Part shown: positions 1 through 6,268 of the stretch, piece by piece | Layout of the letters: the number at the start of each line of letters is the position of its first letter | Numbering within the stretch: the stretch's first letter is position 1 | NCBI GenBank assembly: GCA_018663505.1 | Contig: JABJQG010000072.1 | Coordinates: 1-64,000, forward strand | Source: Pseudobdellovibrionaceae bacterium | GTDB lineage: Bacteria; Bdellovibrionota; Bdellovibrionia; Bdellovibrionales; UBA1609 | Direction: 5' to 3' | DNA length: 64,000 bases | Translations under genes and position numbers: made by a program | The notes under the pieces: generated by a model | Told to the model about the DNA's origin: nothing | What the model saw: the letters and a program-made list of their open reading frames with translations, nothing else | Databases searched by the model: none

Positions 1-105
1 GAAGCATTCCCTTTATTCATAAAATTTTGCAGCCTTATTTACTCACAAATTGCTACGCAATTGGTCGAGTGTAAGAAAAGCAAAACTTGTTAATTTTATT
101 AGACT

Positions 106-159
106 CTTTAAAACACGAAGTGCCCTGAAAGGGCGAGTGCAGGAGCACGAGTTTTAAAG
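106..159. repeat. Branched inverted-repeat structure
   Basis: A 9-bp outer stem (CTTTAAAAC at 106-114 with GTTTTAAAG at 151-159) encloses two perfect hairpins: GCCCT/AGGGC (122-126/130-134) and GTGC/GCAC (137-140/145-148). A third hairpin, GAGCCA/TGGCTC (165-179), follows at once. The shape resembles REP-type palindromic elements or a folded RNA. Copy number in the genome is unknown. Confidence 0.45.
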
Positions 160-327
160 GGTTAGAGCCACGATGGCTCACTTTTCGTATGAAACACCTA
201 TCTCCAAAGTATCCACCTCTCCCACAAAATAAGATAAAGACCTACCCCTTGTCCACTAACCAAAAAAAGTACCAAATTCTTGTTTCAATTGCCGTGAAGC
301 GTAATTGATAGTTTGGTGCCATTTGGG

Positions 328-362
328 GTTTACAGAGGTGTCAACCTGACACCTCTGTAAAC
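328..362. repeat. Perfect 16-bp inverted repeat
   Basis: The arms 328-343 and 347-362 are exact reverse complements around a 3-nt loop (ACC); the core reads GAGGTGTCA...TGACACCTC. No U-tract follows on either strand, so it is not an ordinary intrinsic terminator. It could be a REP-type repeat or a dyad operator upstream of the radical SAM operon. Confidence 0.6.
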
Positions 363-463
363 TGTACAATATACTTATTTCAATATTATTTTCTAATTAG
401 ATGTAACTCACTGAAATAATTAGAGCTATTGTTGAATTATTTACTAAATGAGTCCCCTCATCT

Positions 464-479
464 TGGCTTGAAATTTGCT
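464..479 (+). promoter_or_regulatory. Sigma-54 (-24/-12) promoter of radical SAM operon
   Basis: The sequence TGGCTTG (464-470), four bases, then TTGCT (475-479) matches the RpoN consensus TGGCACG-N4-TTGCW with exact GG-to-GC spacing. Transcription would start near 490, about 20 nt before the ATG at 510. The operon encodes its own NtrC-type activator (3749-5221), which supports the call. Confidence 0.8.
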
Positions 480-509
480 AGTAATATCACTGAATTGGAG
501 TCATAAATA

Positions 510-1784
510 ATGAGCATAGTACGTCAGTATAAAAATATTGTAAGTTTTAAAGACTCCTCTGGGAAGACCTTAGCTTTTCACTCTCAAAATCTTGAAGTGG
601 CAGAGATAGATCAAGAGGCTTGGTCCGCCTTTGAAAGCCAATCAGGAGAGGCCTTTAACGAGATCGCCTCTTGGAGTGAAGAAGTAAATGATCAAGTGTC
701 TGACTCATATTTTGAAGACCATATTAATCAGCTTTCCATAAATGTATCTCAAATTTGCAATCTAGCCTGCACTTATTGCGCAGCAGACGGAGGCACCTAC
801 AAAGCACAAAAGCCCATTGCAGATCTCAATATTGTTTATAAACAACTGGATCAATTCCTTAAACCCATAAAAGATGGCGGAAGCTTTCACATCAGATTTT
901 TTGGAGGCGAGCCCTTACTTTACCCTGATCATATAAAAAAAATGGCTGACTATGCAAAACTTCTAGTTGCGGGACGTGATATTGACCTAAGAATGAAGAT
1001 CACCACAAACGGCACCCTTATAGACGAAAAAAGGGCTCAGTTACTAGCTGATTACAATATGGAAGTGGCTATTAGCATTGATGGGCCTGAGCAGATTAAC
1101 GACCAAACACGCCCTGCAAAAAACAAAAAATCCACTACACAGATGATAATTGAAGGTTTGAAGACACTAGCTAAGCATAGGGATCAGTTAAAAACCCTAC
1201 GTGTTATCACTGTATTCGGTGAACATAACCTAGATGTTATGGGCACTTATGGTTTTTTAAAGCAGTTTAATTTTGACAGTTACAGCTTTTCTTATGCCAG
1301 AAGTGAAAACGATGTCACGGTGAGTCCACAATTTATGAAAAATTTTAAAGAAACCATTTACTTCATACTCAAAACTTATGGAATTAACGAAGTCTTAAAG
1401 ATTATCCCCATTCGGAATTTTGTGTTAAGGTTGCAGTATCAGGCCCGTAATTTGAATCATTGTGGAGTAGGAAAAAGCTCAATACAGTCTGATACTAGTG
1501 GTAATCTCTTTGGGTGTAATTGGTGGATGAGTGATAGTAGTGAGGTTATTGGAAAGGGAGCTCAGATTTTTAAAGACAAAGTGGCTCCATTTAAAAAGGA
1601 TCTTGTTGATCTGCACAATTGCCAAACCTGTTGGGCAAAAAATTTATGTGGCGGAGGGTGCATGTTTGTAAATAAACAATCCTCTGGCGAGAAACACATT
1701 AAAGACAAATTCTTCTGTGAACGAACAAAAGAACAGGCTCAAATTGGATTAGAAATTTTTAATAGATTTAGTTTACAAAATTAA
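510..1784 (+). CDS. Radical SAM/SPASM peptide maturase
   Basis: This 424-aa protein should cleave S-adenosylmethionine at a 4Fe-4S cluster and modify a peptide in the cytoplasm. The cluster motif CNLACTYC (CX3CX2C, Cys83/87/90) sits after an 80-residue N-terminal extension that may bind the substrate. The C-terminus is a full SPASM domain: a Cys followed by GX4C, then CX2CX5CX3C (CQTCWAKNLCGGGC), then a last Cys, which is the pattern that holds two auxiliary Fe-S clusters. SPASM enzymes usually act on ribosomal peptides (PqqE, MftC) or on protein subunits (anSME, QhpD). A 35-codon ORF follows 11 nt downstream, so a RiPP role is favoured. The start has a TTGGAG ribosome site about 9 nt upstream. 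The exact substrate is unknown. Confidence 0.9.
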   Translation: MSIVRQYKNIVSFKDSSGKTLAFHSQNLEVAEIDQEAWSAFESQSGEAFNEIASWSEEVNDQVSDSYFEDHINQLSINVSQICNLACTYCAADGGTYKAQKPIADLNIVYKQLDQFLKPIKDGGSFHIRFFGGEPLLYPDHIKKMADYAKLLVAGRDIDLRMKITTNGTLIDEKRAQLLADYNMEVAISIDGPEQINDQTRPAKNKKSTTQMIIEGLKTLAKHRDQLKTLRVITVFGEHNLDVMGTYGFLKQFNFDSYSFSYARSENDVTVSPQFMKNFKETIYFILKTYGINEVLKIIPIRNFVLRLQYQARNLNHCGVGKSSIQSDTSGNLFGCNWWMSDSSEVIGKGAQIFKDKVAPFKKDLVDLHNCQTCWAKNLCGGGCMFVNKQSSGEKHIKDKFFCERTKEQAQIGLEIFNRFSLQN

Positions 1785-1795
1785 AGGAGAGTAAC

Positions 1796-1903
1796 ATGAA
1801 GCATATCAAAAAAACTAAGCCCACTAAAGTAAATAAGGCTTACTTAGATAAACATAAACACGAAGTTATTAAACAGGCTGGCTGTGAAATAGTATATACC
1901 TAA
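1796..1903 (+). CDS. Candidate precursor peptide of the radical SAM enzyme (35 aa)
   Basis: A short ORF begins 11 nt after the maturase stop, with a strong Shine-Dalgarno (AAAGGAGAG) 5 nt before its ATG. The product is very basic in its first 26 residues (ten Lys and three His) and ends AGCEIVYT, with one Cys, one Glu and a Val-Tyr pair near the C-terminus. This is the layout of a leader followed by a short core. The ending recalls, without matching, mycofactocin precursors (which end in Val-Tyr) and PQQ precursors (Glu and Tyr crosslinked). That it is translated and modified is inferred from position, ribosome site and composition. Confidence 0.65.
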   Translation: MKHIKKTKPTKVNKAYLDKHKHEVIKQAGCEIVYT

Positions 1904-1919
1904 TTGACTTAACTATCTA

Positions 1920-3734
1920 ATGTATATACAAAATGTTTTTAATTTTCTAAAGAATAATATTAACTATGGCCGAGTCATGAGAGTTGGCTTTGCTATTGTT
2001 ATTTCTATCATTATTAGTAAATTAAATTTAGACTTTGTGGAGGGCTGGACATATAACGCTCGAGTCAGTCTCCAGACCCCTCAAAAAATATCTGACAAAA
2101 TTAAACTCATTTCCATAAAGCAAAAACAAACACCTTTATTAAAAGATCTTCTGGAAACCTTAGAAGCCATTAAAAAACAAAAACCAGATCATTTTGTGTA
2201 TCTTGCAGACTTAGAACTCTTAAAAGGCAATCGTGAAGAAAAATCTCAGTTTGTTAATTTCTTTAATGAAAATCCTAACTTCCATATTTCTACCGTTCCA
2301 CAAAAAAAAACAGCACAAAAAATGGGGCACCCATTCAATAAATTAAGAACTCGAGAATTACACGCTACCTCTGATAAATACTCCTTTGCCAAGGATAATG
2401 TAACTCGTAGACTCATTCTAACGGCCTTCAATAAAGAAAATATAATTCAAACTATTGCTAGCAACTATACTAATAAGTCTGCAAAAAGTTATTCAGGCGC
2501 TTATAAGTACTATGACTCAATTCAATTATACTTTAAATATTTGCCACCAAAGAGCTTTAGCAGCATTGCCTTTTCAGATTTATTGAGCGCTCCAGAGATT
2601 AGTGACTTAAGTAATAAAATTATATTTATGGGCGCAGATAACGAGTATTCTTCAACAGACTACATTAAATCCCCTTATTCTAAGTCTCGTACTGAGTATA
2701 CATTTTTAGAACTCCAGGCCACTCTTCTTAATACATTATTGAGTGACAGTGGTATCTCCAGGTCCTCCCCCTGGGTAAATAATATTTCAATATTTGTCGT
2801 AGCATTAATTACAGTTTTTTCCGTATTCACATTAAAACCAATTACAGGACTATATATTTTATTTGCTACTTTTTTTACATTTTCAAGCGTGGGGTATTTA
2901 GCTTTCAACTTCTTTGGATACTGGATTGATATGGCACATTCATTTTTAGCCATATTCTTATGCTATTACTTTTTTATCCCCTATCGCCTGATCAAAGAAA
3001 ATAAGAAAAGCTTTGAATATCAGGAACATAATAAAATGCTTTCCAAGGTTGAGGAGCTTAAAACTAATTTTATGCGAATGATGTCTCATGATTTAAAAAC
3101 CCCTTTAGCTCGTATACAAGGGCTAACAGACGTCGTAACAAGCACTTCTGACAATCTATTGCCTCAGCAGAAAGATGCTTTAAAAAGTATTTCTAAATCT
3201 AGTTTTGAACTTACGGTCTTTATTGAGACAATTTTAGATCTTAGTAGAGTGGAGTCTAACGAAGTGAAGCTTCAATTACACAGCAAAGATATTAATGCTG
3301 TACTTACCCAAGTGATTAAAAAATGTGAATTCCTAGCAAAGGAAAAAAACATTTCTATAATCACAGAGTTTGAACCTATGTTTAGTATTAAGGTTGACGA
3401 AAGCCTACTTAAACAGGTTTTTACCAACCTCATAGAAAATGCTATTAAATACAGTCCTGCGGACTCTCGAATTCTAGTAAGTTCTGAAGAATTTAACAAT
3501 CAGATGATAATTCAAGTGGCCGACCAAGGTAAGGGCATTGATGAAGAAGAGCAATGTCATATTTTTGATAAGTTTTTTAGAAGTAGAGATGCTAAAAATT
3601 CCACAACTGCCGGCTCTGGCTTAGGACTTTATCTTTCAAAATATTTTGTAGAACTGCACAAGGGATCTATTCAGGTGGATAGTGACGAAAACAAAGGGTC
3701 TACATTTACTGTAAACCTACCAATGAATTTATAA
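1920..3734 (+). CDS. CHASE2-type sensor histidine kinase
   Basis: A 604-aa membrane kinase. A first transmembrane segment (about 20-36) is followed by a roughly 250-residue extracytoplasmic region with CHASE2 character, then a set of hydrophobic segments (about 288-352) typical of CHASE2 proteins. Next come a HisKA domain with phospho-acceptor His390 (SHDLKTPLAR) and an ATPase domain with N box NLIENAIKYSP, G1 box DQGKGID and G2 box GSGLGLYLSK. It should sense a periplasmic signal and phosphorylate the regulator encoded 14 nt downstream. No clear ribosome site precedes the ATG, so translation may depend on upstream genes. Its place right after the peptide gene suggests it controls, or responds to, the modified product. 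Confidence 0.88.
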   Translation: MYIQNVFNFLKNNINYGRVMRVGFAIVISIIISKLNLDFVEGWTYNARVSLQTPQKISDKIKLISIKQKQTPLLKDLLETLEAIKKQKPDHFVYLADLELLKGNREEKSQFVNFFNENPNFHISTVPQKKTAQKMGHPFNKLRTRELHATSDKYSFAKDNVTRRLILTAFNKENIIQTIASNYTNKSAKSYSGAYKYYDSIQLYFKYLPPKSFSSIAFSDLLSAPEISDLSNKIIFMGADNEYSSTDYIKSPYSKSRTEYTFLELQATLLNTLLSDSGISRSSPWVNNISIFVVALITVFSVFTLKPITGLYILFATFFTFSSVGYLAFNFFGYWIDMAHSFLAIFLCYYFFIPYRLIKENKKSFEYQEHNKMLSKVEELKTNFMRMMSHDLKTPLARIQGLTDVVTSTSDNLLPQQKDALKSISKSSFELTVFIETILDLSRVESNEVKLQLHSKDINAVLTQVIKKCEFLAKEKNISIITEFEPMFSIKVDESLLKQVFTNLIENAIKYSPADSRILVSSEEFNNQMIIQVADQGKGIDEEEQCHIFDKFFRSRDAKNSTTAGSGLGLYLSKYFVELHKGSIQVDSDENKGSTFTVNLPMNL

Positions 3735-3748
3735 AAAAGGGAGAACTC

Positions 3749-5221
3749 ATGTTTAAAATACTAGTTGTAGATGATGATGCGGGGCTTCGGCTTTCGGTAA
3801 AATCAGCTTTATCCTCTACCAATCAATATGAACTTGATGAGGCCTTTGATGGCATTAACGCCATGGAGAAAGTAAAACTTCAAAGATACGATATGATATT
3901 ACTTGATGTGGATATGCCAAGGTTAAATGGCAAGGAAGCGCTTAAACTCATAAAAGCTCATGACCCATCTATAATAGTTATTATTATGACTGCTTTTGCA
4001 AACATCAACGATGCTGTTGAAGCCGTTAAAGAAGGGGCTTATGATTATGTTTCAAAGCCCATTAAAGGCGACGATCTTACTGATATGGTAGAACATGCTT
4101 TTGCTGCTAATAGCTTAATCTCAGATGTGGCTGTGTCAGCCCCAATTCTTATGGATGCTGGTCGAAAAATTATTGGAAACACAGCACAGATGCAAAAAGT
4201 GTTTCATATTATTAACCGTCTTTCTAAAGTAGACACCCCTGTTTTAATCAGAGGCGCTTCGGGTACAGGTAAAGAGCTCGTGGCCCGTGCTATCCATAGT
4301 AACTCTACACAAAAAGCTGGGCGTTTTGTGGCTATTAACTGCTCTGCCATTCCAGAAAATCTATTTGAAAGTGAACTTTTTGGTCATGAGAAAGGCTCCT
4401 TTACTGGGGCTGATCAACGAAAAATTGGCAAGTTTCAATTTGCAGAAAACGGAACTTTGTTTTTGGATGAGGTGGGTGACATGCCTCAACTGATGCAAGT
4501 TAAACTCCTAAGAGTTCTACAGGAAAAAGTTTTCACTCCGGTGGGGTCCAATAGAGAAATTCAATCCCAGGTTCGCATTATTGCAGCCACAAATCGTCCC
4601 TTAGAAAAAATGTTTTCTACAAATGAATTCCGTGAAGATCTTTACTACAGACTCAATGTGATGCCCATTACATTACCGTCTCTGTCTGAAAGAAAAGAAG
4701 ACCTCAACCATATGATTAATTTATTTATTAATAAATTCAATAAAACTCATGGCCGTAAAATTCAGGGAATTACACCTTCGGCCCTAAGCTGTTTGGTAAA
4801 ATATGACTGGCCAGGAAATATTCGTGAGCTTGAGAATGTTATTGAGCACTCGTTTATTTTAGAAGAAAAAAGTAAGATCAGTCTACAAGCTCTTCCCGAG
4901 ATTATCCTGTCAGCATCTGGTATTGACATCACTTCCATTAACCAAAATACCGAGCTTACAGAGACAGAGGTTTCGGAGCCTACTGATAGTAACACCCCAA
5001 CTGAGAACTCCTCTACAAGCCTCTGGAATATGGATAATTTAAATAGTGATACTTTAGACTTCAATCGTCAAAAAGAGGAATTTGAAAAGGAATTTATCAT
5101 TAAAGCCCTGCAAACTTTTAATGGACGAATCAACCAAACAGCCTTACATGCGAATATTCCAAAGAAGACCTTATTAAGGAAAATTGAAAAATATGGTATT
5201 ATAGCTAAAGATTACACTTAA
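3749..5221 (+). CDS. NtrC-family sigma-54 response regulator
   Basis: A 490-aa activator with three domains. The receiver (1-120) has the acidic pocket VVDDD and phospho-acceptor Asp53. The AAA+ domain has Walker A GASGTGKE (about 169-176), the sigma-54 contact loop GSFTGA (216-221, Ser replacing the usual second Ala) and Walker B FLDEVGDM. The C-terminus is a Fis-type helix-turn-helix (INQTALHANIPKKTLLRK). A Ser/Thr/Asn-rich linker of about 40 residues precedes the DNA-binding domain. It is probably the partner of the CHASE2 kinase and the activator of the promoter at 464-479, which would close an autoregulatory loop. Ribosome site GGGAG precedes the ATG. Confidence 0.93.
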   Translation: MFKILVVDDDAGLRLSVKSALSSTNQYELDEAFDGINAMEKVKLQRYDMILLDVDMPRLNGKEALKLIKAHDPSIIVIIMTAFANINDAVEAVKEGAYDYVSKPIKGDDLTDMVEHAFAANSLISDVAVSAPILMDAGRKIIGNTAQMQKVFHIINRLSKVDTPVLIRGASGTGKELVARAIHSNSTQKAGRFVAINCSAIPENLFESELFGHEKGSFTGADQRKIGKFQFAENGTLFLDEVGDMPQLMQVKLLRVLQEKVFTPVGSNREIQSQVRIIAATNRPLEKMFSTNEFREDLYYRLNVMPITLPSLSERKEDLNHMINLFINKFNKTHGRKIQGITPSALSCLVKYDWPGNIRELENVIEHSFILEEKSKISLQALPEIILSASGIDITSINQNTELTETEVSEPTDSNTPTENSSTSLWNMDNLNSDTLDFNRQKEEFEKEFIIKALQTFNGRINQTALHANIPKKTLLRKIEKYGIIAKDYT

Positions 5222-5237
5222 TTAATCTGATGAGTTC

Positions 5238-5261
5238 CTTAGTGGCATTAACGCCGCTAAG
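5238..5261 (+). terminator. Hairpin after the regulator gene
   Basis: CTTAGTGGC (5238-5246) pairs with GCCGCTAAG (5253-5261), with one G-T wobble and a 6-nt loop, 17 nt after the stop. No U-tract follows, so it may stabilise the transcript 3' end or be a weak terminator. Confidence 0.4.
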
Positions 5262-5414
5262 TCCCTCTCACAAATCCATATAAATCAATGATTTTAAAGG
5301 CTTGCCTTATCAAACCCGCTGTCAACGCTTAACGCGAATTTATGATTTTGTCATTTTTTCAATTTTCATGTTGCTCGCAAAAGCACTCCAATGTACTTTT
5401 CTGCTCTTATGGTC

Positions 5415-5948
5415 ATGTCAAATCCACCTCCACAAGCCTATACACGCGAGACCCTCGCTGAAGCCTACGCCTGGTTTAATAACCAGCCGGATGGGGCTGT
5501 TATCAGAGCGACTTCAGCCGACCAGCTTGTGAGCCTGTATTTACGCTCTAAAAGAGCCCCAACAAATGGTCATAAAGTTGTTAACACCACAGAAACCCAT
5601 CCCATTAGCTCTCAATCCTTTAAATCTGAGCTTAAAGAGTTGGCCGAAGGAATTCGACAATTTGAAACCACAGAACCAGTTCCTGCTCCGCAAGTGGCTT
5701 TCAACCCTGCGCCCATTGGAATGGCTATGCCTGAGGTTGAAATAGAAACCATGCGTAACCCAACCTCCCCCTCCACTGTTACTTTTACTCAAAAATCTGT
5801 AGAGGTTTCTGCCCAGGATCAACTGGATGACAAGAGTTTGGAAATGTTAAAATCCGTTCGTAACCGCTTTAATCTAAGTAGTAATGACGAAGCTCTGAGA
5901 ATGCTTCTTGTTCTTGGCTATGAATCTTTAAACAAAATCTTTAAATAA
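5415..5948 (+). CDS. Hypothetical protein with possible RHH-like C-terminus
   Basis: I do not recognise this 177-aa protein. I chose the ATG at 5415 (MSNPPPQAYTRETL) over the in-frame ATG at 5391 because the sequence looks globular from there; neither start has a good ribosome site. Residues 1-50 look folded (an AEAYAWFNNQPDG stretch), the middle is Pro/Thr/Val-rich and probably disordered, and the last 40 (MLKSVRNRFNLSSNDEALRM...) resemble a ribbon-helix-helix segment, which would fit DNA binding. It is followed 25 nt later by the large palindrome at 5974-6144. Function is open. Confidence 0.7.
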   Translation: MSNPPPQAYTRETLAEAYAWFNNQPDGAVIRATSADQLVSLYLRSKRAPTNGHKVVNTTETHPISSQSFKSELKELAEGIRQFETTEPVPAPQVAFNPAPIGMAMPEVEIETMRNPTSPSTVTFTQKSVEVSAQDQLDDKSLEMLKSVRNRFNLSSNDEALRMLLVLGYESLNKIFK

Positions 5949-5973
5949 AATTAATTCCTAAAATCTGAGATGC

Positions 5974-6144
5974 GTATACTGAGAGGCATTTCATTAAATC
6001 ATTCTCATTGCCATTTTGAATATTTAACACCAAAAGGCTCAGACATGCGGTTCTCGCCCTTTGGGCTGCGATCCGAACTCGCTTTTGGCGCTAAATATTC
6101 AAAATGGCAATGAGAATGATTTAATGAAATGCCTCTCAGTATAC
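5974..6144. repeat. 171-bp element with perfect 53-bp inverted arms
   Basis: The left arm 5974-6026 and right arm 6092-6144 are exact reverse complements over all 53 positions. Inside, CCAAAAG (6030-6036) pairs with CTTTTGG (6082-6088), and the tip holds GCCC-TTT-GGGC (6056-6066). No ORF lies within it and no obvious target-site duplication flanks it. It could be a foldback or MITE-like element, a very long terminator between the upstream hypothetical and ileS, or an RNase III substrate. Confidence 0.9.
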
Positions 6145-6214
6145 TCAATTAACATCTTGCACACTTTGATAACTCCAAACTTTGTTTATTCTTCTCTATC
6201 TCCCCTCTGAAGGA

Positions 6215-6243
6215 TTGACTTTGTAGAGGCTTTTTTCTAAAAA
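6215..6243 (+). promoter_or_regulatory. Probable sigma-70 promoter of ileS
   Basis: TTGACT (6215-6220) is followed after exactly 17 nt by TAAAAA (6238-6243). The start codon of ileS is 26 nt downstream of the -10 hexamer, and the promoter lies outside the large palindrome. Confidence 0.5.
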
Positions 6244-6268
6244 TTAGATTCACTGTTTGGAGCTAAAA

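Larger units (their letters stand above)
1..463. other. Gene-free, hairpin-rich intergenic stretch
   Basis: I find no supported gene here. The stretch contains a run of short inverted repeats: 48-53/57-62, a branched structure at 106-159, 165-170/174-179 and a long perfect hairpin at 328-362. A weaker nested pair (ACCAAA/TTTGGT with CAATT/AATTG) lies at about 270-318. An 8-bp inverted pair (TTATTTCA at 375-382, TGAAATAA at 412-419) sits upstream of the sigma-54 promoter and could be an activator site, but nothing proves this. A possible minus-strand ORF starting at ATG 20 leaves the window after six codons. Confidence 0.6.

Noticed and set aside
5230-5283. 17-codon ORF after the regulator gene, a possible second precursor peptide
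   Set aside because: It lies inside the 3' hairpin, has no ribosome site and no composition bias like the peptide at 1796.
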